Shown: positions 1 through 8,378, numbered from the stretch's first letter. The stretch: 23,739 nt of DNA from Ardenticatenales bacterium (GCA_013139935.1 WSZX01000155.1:1-23739); one strand, 5' to 3'. Made by a program: numbers and translations. Notes: generated by a model from the letters alone, not told the origin.

Positions 1-165
1 CCTGCAATCTACTTCCGATCTTCTGCCGCGCGTCTTGCCTTGGGATGAGTGGGTAGAGTCAGTCATTTCGCCACTTACACTTCCCCAACCCTACCCCTGT
101 CAGCTTTCCTCACCTGCACTGCCCGCAGGCGCAAGTGTGTGCAGCAACGGAAGTGCAGAGGGGAT

Positions 166-199
166 GGCGCCTCGCTTGTTCTTCCACATCCTCGGGGAG
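166..199 (+). repeat. Direct repeat copy 1 (34 nt)
   Basis: This stretch reads GGCGCCTCGCTTGTTCTTCC and continues to CATCCTCGGGGAG. A second copy at 248-281 differs at only a few positions, and the start-to-start distance is 82 nt. It lies in non-coding DNA. No function is evident. Confidence 0.6.
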
Positions 200-247
200 G
201 AGGGTGTTGAAAAAGGGGTTGCGGCGACGGGAGAGGTTGGCAGGGGC

Positions 248-281
248 GGTGCCTCGCTTGTTTTTCTCCACCCTCGGGGAG
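248..281 (+). repeat. Direct repeat copy 2 (34 nt)
   Basis: This is the second copy of the element at 166-199, sharing GCCTCGCTTGTT, a pyrimidine-rich centre and CCTCGGGGAG. It ends six bases before the -35 box of the promoter at 287-315, so it could overlap a regulator site or simply be a remnant tandem repeat. Confidence 0.6.
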
Positions 282-286
282 CGGCA

Positions 287-315
287 TTGACTTTTCGGAT
301 TGGCTGTGCTAAGAT
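287..315 (+). promoter_or_regulatory. Sigma-70-type promoter for the PIN/TRAM gene
   Basis: TTGACT (287-292), a 17-nt spacer and TAAGAT (310-315), with a TG one base before the -10 box (extended -10). Both hexamers are close to consensus and the spacing is ideal. Transcription would begin near 322 and give a leader of about 175 nt before the start at 497. Confidence 0.65.
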
Positions 316-496
316 GGCCGTCGACTAGCTAGAGTCGGAAGAGCGTGCACACCTGGGGCGTATTCCTTCTTTTTGCTTGGCCGCGGATTTCATCGTCGGA
401 TCCCGACTGCCCCAGCGCTGACAGACCCAAGGCCGGCTGAATAGGCTCGATCGGCTCTCCAGCGCATAGTCTTGGATTTATTGAGGAGTCATTTGG

Positions 497-1561
497 ATGA
501 GTGCCAACTTTATCTCTCGCATCCTGGGCATGGTTGTCTTTGCCTTCCTGCTGGGGTGGGGAGGCGCGGCCATTGCCGGGGCGGTTGACGGTTCGCGGCA
601 GGCTTTCCAGGTTCTCTTTGGCCTGGTGGGTGCCCTGATTGGGCTGGTTTCCACCCCCTACCTGACTGTTGTTCCTATTCGTCGTTTGCGGCGTGCCGTC
701 AAAAAGATACCGATCCACCGGCTCTTTGCGGTGATGATTGGCCTGGTGATCGGGCTCATCATTGCAGCGTTGGCGGCTTTCCCTCTGTCACTCTTGCCAG
801 ATCCGTTTGGGCAGTTCCTTCCCATGTTTGGGGCCGTGTTCTTTGGCTATGCAGGGGTGGCGATCATGTCCTTCCGGCAGGCGGACGTCGGAAACTATTT
901 GCGTCCGCGGGCAGGGGCTCTATTCGTCCGCTCCAGCGGGGACGATCGACTGTTGCGCGGAGATGGGGTATTGCTGGATACTAGCGTGATTATTGACGGC
1001 CGGATCGCAGACATCACCCGGACTGGCTTTATCTGCGGCCCACTGATCGTTCCCCATTTTGTACTGAGCGAACTGCAGCATGTCGCCGACAGCCCGGAGA
1101 GGCTGAGACGAAACCGCGGCCGCCGAGGGCTGGAGCTTCTCAATCGGCTGCAAAAGGACTCGCTCGTACCGATCCAGATCACCGATATGGACGTGGAAGG
1201 GGTGCATGACGTGGACGACAAGCTGGTTGTGCTCGCCAAGCAACTCAAATGTCCGGTGATCACCAACGATTACAATCTCAACAGAGTGGCCGAGCTGCAG
1301 GGAGTGACGGTCCTCAATATCAACGAGTTGGCAAACGCAGTGAGGGCCGTGCACCTACCCGGCGAGGAGCTAGCCATCCGCGTGATTCAAGAGGGCAAGG
1401 AACGGGGGCAGGGTGTCGGCTACCTGGATGACGGGACCATGGTGGTTGTGGAAAACGGGGCAGACCAAATCGATGAGACGGTCGAGACGGTGGTGACCAA
1501 GGTGCTTCAAACCGCCGCCGGCCGGATGATTTTCGCCCGCCTTGCTGGCCAGCGACACTGA
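497..1561 (+). CDS. YacL-like membrane PIN/TRAM domain protein
   Basis: A 354-residue membrane-anchored PIN-domain protein resembling Bacillus subtilis YacL. Four hydrophobic segments (about 8-30, 36-56, 74-98 and 106-125) are followed by a PIN nuclease fold that opens with LLDTSVIIDGRI. Candidate metal-binding acids are D161, E192, D240/D241 and D258. The last 65 residues (about 287-347) resemble a TRAM RNA-binding domain. PIN domains are usually Mg2+-dependent RNases; the substrate of YacL-type proteins is not settled. GAGGAG at 483-488, 8 nt before ATG, fixes the start. The gene precedes cysS, as related genes often sit near cysS/ispD in other bacteria. Family assignment is firm, nuclease activity is inferred. 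Confidence 0.9.
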   Translation: MSANFISRILGMVVFAFLLGWGGAAIAGAVDGSRQAFQVLFGLVGALIGLVSTPYLTVVPIRRLRRAVKKIPIHRLFAVMIGLVIGLIIAALAAFPLSLLPDPFGQFLPMFGAVFFGYAGVAIMSFRQADVGNYLRPRAGALFVRSSGDDRLLRGDGVLLDTSVIIDGRIADITRTGFICGPLIVPHFVLSELQHVADSPERLRRNRGRRGLELLNRLQKDSLVPIQITDMDVEGVHDVDDKLVVLAKQLKCPVITNDYNLNRVAELQGVTVLNINELANAVRAVHLPGEELAIRVIQEGKERGQGVGYLDDGTMVVVENGADQIDETVETVVTKVLQTAAGRMIFARLAGQRH

Positions 1562-1604
1562 TCAACCCGTATCCGCCCTGCGTCGGTCTTTCGTGCTTCT
1601 CGAA

Positions 1605-1705
1605 AACAACTTGGCATTCTTATGGCCGCGGAGTGCACCTGATTCACCATTCAAAACGGAGAGTTGTTTCTCTCAAGTGCTAACTGATGCGGCATGCTGA
1701 GAGAC
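1605..1705 (+). repeat. Intergenic repeat element, copy A (upstream of cysS)
   Basis: About 90-100 nt of non-coding DNA that aligns with 6156-6250 in the same orientation relative to the downstream gene. Shared blocks are TTGGCATTCTTRTGGC, a TTCACCA block, CGGA followed by TTGTTT, and GTGCT followed by GCGGCA. The first block contains GG-N10-GC, the spacing of a sigma-54 -24/-12 element, but with TGGC instead of TTGC at -12. A small GAGAG/CTCTC hairpin (1659-1674) is present only in this copy. It may be a promoter or leader element, or a dispersed repeat. Confidence 0.5.
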
Positions 1706-1757
1706 TCCGATGCGTGCGCGTCAGCTAGCAATTGAGATCATGCCATAGGAATCAGCT

Positions 1758-3203
1758 ATGCCCCTTCGAGTTTACAATGTCCTGGGACGAAAAAAAGAGG
1801 AGTTCAAACCCATTCGAGAAGGGCATGTTCGTTTGTACGTTTGTGGGCCGACGGTGTACGATCATACCCACATTGGTCATGCCAAGCTCTATGTCTCGAT
1901 GGACATTGTGGTGCGGTATCTGCGCTACCTGGGGTACTCGGTCCGGTATGTGCAGAACATCACCGATGTGGGCCACCTGCTGGACAGCGGCGAAGACCGG
2001 ATTGTCAAGGGGGTTCGGCGGGAACGGGTCGAGCCGATGGAACTGGTAGAGCGGTTTACCCGCTACTACTTTAGAGATATGGATGCTCTGGGTGTTATTC
2101 GGCCGGACATCTCTCCCCGTGCGAGCGGTCATGTTCCGGAGCAGATCGCGCTGGCTCAGACGCTCATCGACGATGGGCACGCGTACGAGGCCAATGGCTC
2201 GGTCTACTTTGATGTCTCCTCGTGGCCCGCCTATGGAAAACTATCGGGACGCCAGGTGGATGAGATGGAATCGGGGGCGCGGGTAGCGGTCCTTGGTGAG
2301 AAGCGACACGCCGCAGATTTCGCTCTTTGGAGAAAAGCCGAGCCGGACCATATCCTGCAGTGGGACAGCCCATGGGGGCGCGGCTATCCCGGCTGGCACG
2401 CCGAGTGCTCGGCCATGGCCTCCAAGTACCTTGGACAGCCTTTCGACATCCATGGCGGCGGGCTGGAAAACATGTTCCCGCACAACGAGTGCGAAATCGC
2501 CCAGTCTGAAGCTGCCACTGGTGTTCCCTTTGCCAATTACTGGCTGCTTGCTGGTTCGCTGACAATAGATGGCGTTAAAATGAGCAAGAGTCTGGGCAAC
2601 TCGATCACCATCCAGGACGCGCTCAAGCGTTGGAAGCCACAAGTCATTCGTACCCTTGTTCTCTCAACTCATTACCGCAACCCTCTCGATTTCTCGGAGA
2701 CGGCCATCCAGGCGACCGGCCGGGGGTGGGAGCGGATCAACAGCACTGCCAACCGGATTCGGCAGCAACTCCGCACTGCTGAGGAGGGCGAGATTGATGC
2801 CGGGTTCGCGAGCTTTCTGAAGGAGCACAGAGCTTCCTTCATCGAAAAGATGAATGACGATTTCAACTCTCCGGCCGCTCTGGGCGTGCTGCATGACGCC
2901 ACCCACGGCATCAACTCGCACCTCAGCCTCCCCGGATCACCCAGCAGGGGGACGCTGGAGGCCGTCGATCAGCTCTACAGCGACCTGGCCGGCGACGTGT
3001 TGGGCATCCTGACAGAAGAAGCGACCGGCGGGGCGAGCGCTGAACGGGAAGCGGGCTTGATAGAACTGTTACTGGATTTGCGCTCCAAGGCGCGCAAAGA
3101 CAAGGATTGGGTCAGCGCAGACCGCATCCGTGACGGTCTGCGCAAGCTGGGTGTCGCAGTCGAAGACCGGCCGGACGGCGCCGGCTGGCGCATTGAGCGG
3201 TAG
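1758..3203 (+). CDS. cysS: Cysteinyl-tRNA synthetase
   Basis: Class I aminoacyl-tRNA synthetase that charges tRNA-Cys with cysteine in the cytoplasm. It has 481 residues, a normal length. The N-terminus carries YVCGPTVYDHTHIGHAK, with the HIGH motif at 38-41 and the zinc-ligand cysteine at 29. Further zinc-site motifs are HAECSAMA and FPHNECEIAQSEA, and KMSKS lies at 274-278. The C-terminal part is a helical DALR-type anticodon-binding domain ending in an RDGLRKLG-type motif. AGGA at 1747-1750 lies 7 nt before ATG. The repeat element at 1605-1705 lies in its leader; I see no T-box. rlmB follows after 83 nt, probably co-transcribed. Confidence 0.97.
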   Translation: MPLRVYNVLGRKKEEFKPIREGHVRLYVCGPTVYDHTHIGHAKLYVSMDIVVRYLRYLGYSVRYVQNITDVGHLLDSGEDRIVKGVRRERVEPMELVERFTRYYFRDMDALGVIRPDISPRASGHVPEQIALAQTLIDDGHAYEANGSVYFDVSSWPAYGKLSGRQVDEMESGARVAVLGEKRHAADFALWRKAEPDHILQWDSPWGRGYPGWHAECSAMASKYLGQPFDIHGGGLENMFPHNECEIAQSEAATGVPFANYWLLAGSLTIDGVKMSKSLGNSITIQDALKRWKPQVIRTLVLSTHYRNPLDFSETAIQATGRGWERINSTANRIRQQLRTAEEGEIDAGFASFLKEHRASFIEKMNDDFNSPAALGVLHDATHGINSHLSLPGSPSRGTLEAVDQLYSDLAGDVLGILTEEATGGASAEREAGLIELLLDLRSKARKDKDWVSADRIRDGLRKLGVAVEDRPDGAGWRIER

Positions 3204-3286
3204 GCCTGGCCGGCCGAGTTTCCGCCGACTTGCCCATTGAGGCTCGGCCCAGAGGAGACCCTATCCGATTGCCGTGAGGGGCCCGA

Positions 3287-4036
3287 ATGGAAATACTCTA
3301 TGGGCGCAATCCGATCCTGGAATCCCTGCGCGCCGGCCGACGGACGCCACGACGCCTGTTTCTGGCGCGGGATAGCCGGGAGGGGACCGGAGTGCTTGAG
3401 ATTCTCCGGCATGCCCAGTCATCTGATCTCAAGGTGGAGCGAGTCTCCCGGCAAGACCTCAACCAACTGGTAGGGCACCGCCATCATCAGGCGATTGCCT
3501 TGGAGACCGGCGATTACCCCTACTCACAGTTGGATACCATCCTGGCGAGTGCGGGATCGCACGGAGAGCCGCCCTTGCTACTCATCCTGGATCTGCTGCA
3601 GGACCCGCAAAACGTAGGCGCTTTGCTGCGCACGGCCGAGGCAGTGGGAGTGCACGGTGTGTTTCTGCAAAAGCGGCGGGCAGTCGGGGTAACACCGGCC
3701 GTTGTCAGCTCCTCCTCCGGGGCGACCGAGCACTTGCTCATTGCCCAGGAGACCAATCTCCACCGGACGATGCGTGAGCTGCAGGAGAGTGGTGTCTGGC
3801 TGTACGGGCTGGACGCTGGGCCGGATGCAACTCCGTTTCACCTGGTTGAACTGGTTGGCGCGATTGGCTTGGTCGTGGGGAGTGAAGGCCGGGGGTTGCG
3901 CCGGCTGGTTCGCGAAACCTGCGACGCGCTCATTAGCCTTCCCATGCGCGGCCGGGTCGAGTCTCTCAATGCGGCCACAGCAGGTTCTGTAGGGTTGTAC
4001 GCTATCTGGGAAAGGCGAGGCTTTGGTACCGGTTGA
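3287..4036 (+). CDS. rlmB: RlmB/TrmH-family 23S rRNA 2'-O-methyltransferase
   Basis: SPOUT-class RNA methyltransferase that uses S-adenosylmethionine to methylate a ribose 2'-OH, most likely Gm2251 of 23S rRNA. It has 249 residues, typical of RlmB. The N-terminal substrate-binding domain starts with EILYGRNPILESL. The three SpoU motifs are visible: LDLLQDPQNVGALLRTAEA (N109, R115), VVGSEGRGL (E200) and SLPMRGRVESLNAATAG (N228). The C-terminal knot is complete. A GAGGG box at 3276-3280 sits 6 nt before ATG. Placement right behind cysS is common in many bacteria. The amidase gene begins within 13 nt of its stop, which suggests co-transcription. The exact target nucleotide is inferred. Confidence 0.93.
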   Translation: MEILYGRNPILESLRAGRRTPRRLFLARDSREGTGVLEILRHAQSSDLKVERVSRQDLNQLVGHRHHQAIALETGDYPYSQLDTILASAGSHGEPPLLLILDLLQDPQNVGALLRTAEAVGVHGVFLQKRRAVGVTPAVVSSSSGATEHLLIAQETNLHRTMRELQESGVWLYGLDAGPDATPFHLVELVGAIGLVVGSEGRGLRRLVRETCDALISLPMRGRVESLNAATAGSVGLYAIWERRGFGTG

Positions 4037-4048
4037 GTGTGGCCTGTC

Positions 4049-6145
4049 ATGAGATCCTGGCGCCCCCTGATTGTTGGGCTATTGCTGCTGATGCTTGGCC
4101 AGAGTCAGTGCGCGGTACAGTCCTCGGACGTTCGCGCCGGGACTTTCACCGTGTCGGCATCAACCCCGGCCGATTGGGACACGGGGACGCGGGTCAATCT
4201 ACACACGGGTGCCAAGGGGGTGCTGGAGTTGGTACCCTCGGCCAGCGGCTTGAGCAGCGTCGGTAGTTTCAGCACGCCGGCCGGCACGGCTGATTTCCCC
4301 TTCACGCATCTGGCGGCCCGGTGGAACGCAGATACGCCGGCCGGAACGAGTCTGACGGTAGAGATTCGCGCTCGGTCAGAGACCGGCGACTGGACCTCAT
4401 GGACCCTGGTGTACGATCCGCAGGATGGCGGCGCGACCGATGGCCCGGCCGATCTGCTGCCGTCCGAACCAGGGATCTATGGCGAGAACCTGTTGGCGTT
4501 GCAGGATGGACGCCAGATGCAGGCCCGCATCACATTCGCCAGTGCTCACCCTCAAGCCAGTCCTGTCCTGCACAGTATCAGCCTGATCTACATCGATGCC
4601 AGCCAAGGTCCAACCCTGGACACGGCCGCGCCCAAAGCCCGGCCTGCGAGTAGCCTGTCGGCCGACGGTGTTCCCGCCCCATCAATCATCCCTCGGACTG
4701 CTTGGGGAGCTGACGAGTCCCAGATGGATTGGCCTCCGGATTACTCTCCCGTCCGGAAGGTTGTGATCCACCACACCGTGACCGAGAATGATGAACCTGA
4801 CCCGGCCGTCACTGTGCGCGCCATATATTATTACCATGCGATTGTTCGTGGGTGGGGGGATATCGGATACAATTACCTGGTGGATCGTTTTGGCAACATC
4901 TATGAGGGGCGATCCGGAGGGCTTGACGTGGTCGGCGGGCATGTCTATGGCTACAATGTCGGGAGCCTGGGTATTGGCAGCCTCGGGGCTTTTGGCAACA
5001 CGGGCACCAGCGTGGAGCCCTCACCTGCGATGCTCGACTCTATCAGTGCCCTGAGCGCCTGGACTGCCTCCCGCCGGCTCTTTCATCCGCTGGCAGCCAG
5101 CCAGTTCTACGATCAGTACTCACTCAACTTGACGGGGCACCGTGATTATGGGTCCACGGCCTGTCCCGGCGATTTTCTCTATTCGGATCTGCCCTCCATC
5201 CGGGCAGCAGCCTGGGCGCAACTTGGCGCACACCATCCGGCTTATGCGGCCGCGTGGGGAGAGCACACTGCCCCCGAAAGGATGCTGGCGGGCACTACTC
5301 TGGTCGTGTCCGTGGCGGTTCAGAATGCCGGGACGCTGGAGTGGCCGGCTGGCGGCTCGAACCCGGTTAGGCTCGGCTATCATTGGTACGATGCGGCGGG
5401 GCAGTCAGTGGCACTGCCGTCATCAGGCGATGATCGGAGCGCTCTGCCGGCCGATAGTCCGTTTGGCGCCGAGATCGCGTGGACTGGACTGCCGCTAGCC
5501 GTGCCAGAGACGCCTGGAACCTATCGTCTGAGCTGGGACTTGGTTCATGAAGGTGTGACGTGGTTTGCTGACCAGGAGAGCGCGACACTGGACGTCTCGG
5601 TGGTGGTGACAGGGATCCAAGGGCATTCTTACCTTCCGGCCGTGATGTTTGGCCGAACGGAACCCACGCCGGCACCTGATGATTGCTCGCAGCAGATCAT
5701 CAACGGTGGCTTTGAAACCGATGAGGGATGGACACTCAACGACACACCGGCCGACGCATACTATACGTCGGATCCGGTCCAGACCGGCCAGCGGGCTCTG
5801 CGAGTGGGCATTCCACCCACGGGCCAGAATCAGTTCAGCTATTCCTCAGCCGACCAGGTGATTACGATCCCCGCGGGACGGGGCAGGGTCACCTTGAGCT
5901 TCTGGCGCTATCCGCTGGCGGCCGGCGATGGCGATTTCCACTACATCATGGTGGGCGATGAGGATGGGGCCTGGCATACGGTGTTCAGCCGGCGGGAGAA
6001 CGCGGGTGCCTGGCTCTACGAGGAGCTGGACCTGAGCGGCTACAGTGGGCAGACGGTGACGCTCAGGATCGGAGCCTTTAACGATGGGAGCGGAGGTGTG
6101 ACCTCGCTTGCGGTCGATGAGGTGAGCATCCTGGCCTGTCCCTGA
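4049..6145 (+). CDS. Secreted PGRP-type N-acetylmuramoyl-L-alanine amidase, multidomain
   Basis: About 698 residues, exported. A signal peptide (MRSWRP then LIVGLLLLML) is followed by a beta-rich domain (about 30-185), a PGRP/Amidase_2 domain (about 212-390), an Ig-like/NBR1-like beta domain (about 395-520) and a jelly-roll carbohydrate-binding-like domain (about 545-697) bounded by two cysteines that could form a disulfide. The zinc ligands expected for amidases are visible: HHT near H241, H364 in TGHRDYG and C372 in TACPGDF. It should cleave the amide bond between N-acetylmuramic acid and L-alanine. SYLPAV lies just before the last domain. A GTG at 4037, directly after the rlmB stop, would add four residues. 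Neither start has a good ribosome site, so the start is uncertain; coupling to rlmB translation is plausible. Confidence 0.88.
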   Translation: MRSWRPLIVGLLLLMLGQSQCAVQSSDVRAGTFTVSASTPADWDTGTRVNLHTGAKGVLELVPSASGLSSVGSFSTPAGTADFPFTHLAARWNADTPAGTSLTVEIRARSETGDWTSWTLVYDPQDGGATDGPADLLPSEPGIYGENLLALQDGRQMQARITFASAHPQASPVLHSISLIYIDASQGPTLDTAAPKARPASSLSADGVPAPSIIPRTAWGADESQMDWPPDYSPVRKVVIHHTVTENDEPDPAVTVRAIYYYHAIVRGWGDIGYNYLVDRFGNIYEGRSGGLDVVGGHVYGYNVGSLGIGSLGAFGNTGTSVEPSPAMLDSISALSAWTASRRLFHPLAASQFYDQYSLNLTGHRDYGSTACPGDFLYSDLPSIRAAAWAQLGAHHPAYAAAWGEHTAPERMLAGTTLVVSVAVQNAGTLEWPAGGSNPVRLGYHWYDAAGQSVALPSSGDDRSALPADSPFGAEIAWTGLPLAVPETPGTYRLSWDLVHEGVTWFADQESATLDVSVVVTGIQGHSYLPAVMFGRTEPTPAPDDCSQQIINGGFETDEGWTLNDTPADAYYTSDPVQTGQRALRVGIPPTGQNQFSYSSADQVITIPAGRGRVTLSFWRYPLAAGDGDFHYIMVGDEDGAWHTVFSRRENAGAWLYEELDLSGYSGQTVTLRIGAFNDGSGGVTSLAVDEVSILACP

Positions 6146-6155
6146 GTACTTGATC

Positions 6156-6250
6156 AACAGTTTGGCATTCTTGTGGCTGTTCAACACTTGGTTCACCAAC
6201 CAAGTCGGAAGGTTGTTTAGTGTCACGTGCTGAGATCGCGGCACCGTCCG
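6156..6250 (+). repeat. Intergenic repeat element, copy B (upstream of the PPDK regulator)
   Basis: This copy matches the element at 1605-1705, including TTTGGCATTCTTGTGGC, GGTTCACCA, CGGAAGGTTGTTT and GTGCTGA. It also contains a perfect hairpin, ACTTGGTT (6186-6193) / AACCAAGT (6198-6205), whose CACC loop is conserved in copy A although the stem is not. It lies between the amidase stop and the next gene, so it may end one unit, start the next, or both. Confidence 0.5.
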
Positions 6251-6353
6251 AGGGGGCTACCTTGTCTGGACCGGAAGACAGTCCCGCCGTCGTCAGGTCA
6301 CGGTCGCTGTCTCCGGGCCCTGGGTTCTGGTTGCTCCAGATGAAGGGGTATGG

Positions 6354-7211
6354 ATGGAACCTGATATCCCGCTTCACATCTACATAGTCTCCGACGCCAC
6401 CGGCAAGACCGGCTGGCGCGTGGTCGAGGCGGCGCTGCTTCAGTTCGACGCCTCGAACATCGTCGTCGAGCGCGTAGGAGGGGTGCAGGACGAGGCCGGT
6501 GTGCACGCGGCCATGGCGCAAGCGGAAAAGACCAGAGGGCTTGTCATCCATACGCTGGTTAGTCCCAGCTTGCGTCGGGCCATTCTGGAAGGCGGCCGCC
6601 AACGGGGAATCATAACCATTGATCTCCTTGGCCCGGTGCTCACCCGGCTCACCGAGGCGCTGCAGATATCCCCCAGGGCCGTGCCGGGCCTCTTTAGGCA
6701 ACTGGATGACGAGTACTTTGCCCGCATAGACGCAATCGAGTATACGGTCAATCACGATGATGGGCGGAACCCCGAACAGTTGGACAGCGCCGACCTGGTG
6801 CTGGTGGGTGTTTCACGCACGGGGAAAACACCGCTGAGTGTGTTTCTAGCCTATCGTGGATGGCGGGTGGCCAACGTCCCTATTGTCCTTAGCATTGATC
6901 CGCCACCGGAACTGTTTCGGTTGGACCCCCGGCGTGTGGTGGCGCTCACCATTGACCGGGAGAGACTGCGCTCGATCCGGAGAGTGCGCGCCATTGGGCT
7001 GGCCAAGGGCCTGGCGATGCAGTATGCAGCCAGGAAGCACATTGACGAAGAGATGGAGTGGTTCCGCCGAGTCCTGCGGCACGGGGTTTGGCCTGTGGTC
7101 GACGTGACCTACCGGTCCATCGAGGAGACGGCGTCCGAGGTGATGGAGATGGTGCGACCGCGGCGCGGGCCCGATCAAGACGCCGAGTTCGCGGCGTGGA
7201 CGAACGGATAG
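6354..7211 (+). CDS. Pyruvate,phosphate dikinase/PEP synthase regulatory protein (DUF299)
   Basis: Bifunctional serine/threonine kinase and Pi-dependent phosphorylase family that inactivates and reactivates PPDK or PEP synthase by threonine phosphorylation, using ADP as phosphate donor. It has 285 residues, the usual length. The N-terminus has the family start IYIVSDATGKTG. The P-loop-like GVSRTGKTPLS lies at 152-162, followed by LAYRGWRVANVPIV, another family block. AAGGGG at 6343-6348 is 5 nt before ATG. The target dikinase is not in the window, so whether it regulates PPDK (PDRP) or PEP synthase (PSRP) cannot be decided here. It acts in the cytoplasm at the pyruvate/PEP branch point. Confidence 0.93.
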   Translation: MEPDIPLHIYIVSDATGKTGWRVVEAALLQFDASNIVVERVGGVQDEAGVHAAMAQAEKTRGLVIHTLVSPSLRRAILEGGRQRGIITIDLLGPVLTRLTEALQISPRAVPGLFRQLDDEYFARIDAIEYTVNHDDGRNPEQLDSADLVLVGVSRTGKTPLSVFLAYRGWRVANVPIVLSIDPPPELFRLDPRRVVALTIDRERLRSIRRVRAIGLAKGLAMQYAARKHIDEEMEWFRRVLRHGVWPVVDVTYRSIEETASEVMEMVRPRRGPDQDAEFAAWTNG

Positions 7212-7228
7212 ACGGCTAGTCCGACTCT

Positions 7229-7237
7229 TGTTATAAT
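7229..7237 (+). promoter_or_regulatory. Extended -10 promoter for the one-TM protein
   Basis: TG-T-TATAAT: a perfect -10 hexamer (7232-7237) with an extended TGn. The -35 region at 17 nt spacing is TAGACG (4/6), spanning the end of the preceding gene. The start would be near 7244, giving a leader of about 50 nt. Confidence 0.65.
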
Positions 7238-7296
7238 GAACTCAACGGTGCCCGGTGGTCGGCTGCCGGGCTGATCGAGTTCTCGTGGAGGAGGCC

Positions 7297-8178
7297 ATGC
7301 TAATCGACAACTCGGGAACGATAATCCTTATCCTATTCGGATTGTTACTCGGCATTGCGGGGTGCCTCTATGTCATTATTCGCTTCTTCCGCCGCCAGAG
7401 TCGCAAGACTCGAGAACCGGCCGGCCCTGGCTGGACAAGGCGGCTGGCGGGCTGGTTGAGCGAGCCTGCTGGTGGTGCCCAGTCAGCCCAATCCGGTCGC
7501 CCCAAGGCCCTCGAGCAGACTCATCCGCCGCCTGCTGGCACGCCGGCAGTGGAGAGGCCGGAACCGGCCGAATCCTCCCCCGAGCGAAAGCCGTTCGAGG
7601 TTTTTCGCGTGGTCCGAATGGGACCCATGGGGAAGCTCTTGATCGAGGTCGGCGGGCAGCGTTACTCCAACATTGTCGAGATCGAGGACGGCGCCGTCGG
7701 CCGGCGCGTATTGCTGGCATTTCAAGAGTTGGGCGAGTTTGTCGGGCCCCACGGAGCATGGAAGCTTCCGGCCATGCACCGTCAAGCTGAGCTAGCTGGG
7801 CGCGAACCGGGACTGACAGTTGAGCAGCAAGAGTTCCTGGCTCGATTGGAGGCCACGCCTCCTGATGGGGCGATTGAGGAGCGCGGGCTTGGGGCGGTGG
7901 AGTTTCCGCAGCAAAAGTCGAGTCCCTCTGCGCCAGAGGCAGGTGCCGCTTCAGAACCCGAGGCCAGATCGCTCGTGGACGAACTGGAGGAACTACTCCA
8001 GGTGCGAATGACAGGCCGCCCCGAGATGAGCGGTCGATCACTCCATTTCAGGAGCACCTCAGCAGGGGAATTGCGGATAGAGGTGGACGGTCGCGAGTAC
8101 GAAGCGATCGAGGATATCCCGGACTCTGAAATCGTGGCAGAGTTGAGAGCCACTGTCAGGGATTGGGAGCAGGCGTAG
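7297..8178 (+). CDS. Unrecognised one-TM protein with a duplicated mini-domain
   Basis: 293 residues, not recognised. One N-terminal membrane helix (about 9-31) is followed by basic residues (RFFRRQSRK), predicting that the rest is cytoplasmic. A Pro/Ala/Glu-rich, probably disordered linker (32-99) leads to a compact domain (about 100-148) with GKLLIEVGGQRYSNIVEIED. A related copy near the C-terminus (about 249-290) has GELRIEVDGREYEAIEDIPD. The two copies are joined by an acidic, proline-rich linker. I chose ATG 7297 because GGAG at 7287-7290 sits 6 nt upstream; an upstream in-frame GTG at 7255 has no ribosome site. Its own promoter lies at 7229-7237. A signalling or scaffold role is possible, but there is no direct evidence. 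Confidence 0.85.
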   Translation: MLIDNSGTIILILFGLLLGIAGCLYVIIRFFRRQSRKTREPAGPGWTRRLAGWLSEPAGGAQSAQSGRPKALEQTHPPPAGTPAVERPEPAESSPERKPFEVFRVVRMGPMGKLLIEVGGQRYSNIVEIEDGAVGRRVLLAFQELGEFVGPHGAWKLPAMHRQAELAGREPGLTVEQQEFLARLEATPPDGAIEERGLGAVEFPQQKSSPSAPEAGAASEPEARSLVDELEELLQVRMTGRPEMSGRSLHFRSTSAGELRIEVDGREYEAIEDIPDSEIVAELRATVRDWEQA

Positions 8179-8369
8179 GCGTGGACCGGCGCTGGTTTGG
8201 GCGGCGTCTGTAGGTGCTGTTGCCGGCCTTTCAAGGTTCCACCTGACGTCTCTCGGCCGCAATAGCCGGTAGCAGAAGTTGGTCGTGCCCGGAATCGGGC
8301 CGATCGTCATGCATGTGTGTGGGATCTCCTGGACGCCGCGCTGCTCGGGATTCCCAGGGGCCCCGAATC

Positions 8370-8378
8370 TGGTATAAT
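8370..8378 (+). promoter_or_regulatory. tmRNA promoter
   Basis: TGG-TATAAT: a perfect -10 (8373-8378) with extended TGn, 10 nt before the first base of the tmRNA acceptor stem. The -35 region is weak (TTCCCA at 8351-8356 with 16 nt spacing). The start would fall at about 8385, close to the mature 5' end. Confidence 0.7.

Larger units (their letters stand above)
1..496. other. Gene-free leader region upstream of the PIN/TRAM gene
   Basis: I see no convincing gene here. The short frames present have no recognisable domain and no good ribosome binding site. The stretch holds two diverged direct repeats (166-199 and 248-281), a strong sigma-70-type promoter (287-315) and then about 170 nt of leader before the first gene. 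Positions 12-21 and 335-346 match common sequencing-adapter words, so the first 350 bases should be treated with some caution. Confidence 0.6.

Noticed and set aside
1562..1757. T-box riboswitch before cysS
   Set aside because: No GGTGGNACCGCGG-type T-box, no specifier stem and no terminator/antiterminator pair visible.
6078..6755. 225-residue minus-strand frame
   Set aside because: Overlaps the well-supported PPDK regulator and the end of the amidase; low-complexity composition and no domain.
7376..8041. 221-residue minus-strand frame
   Set aside because: Antisense to the one-TM protein gene, Arg/Pro-rich as expected for a shadow in GC-rich DNA.
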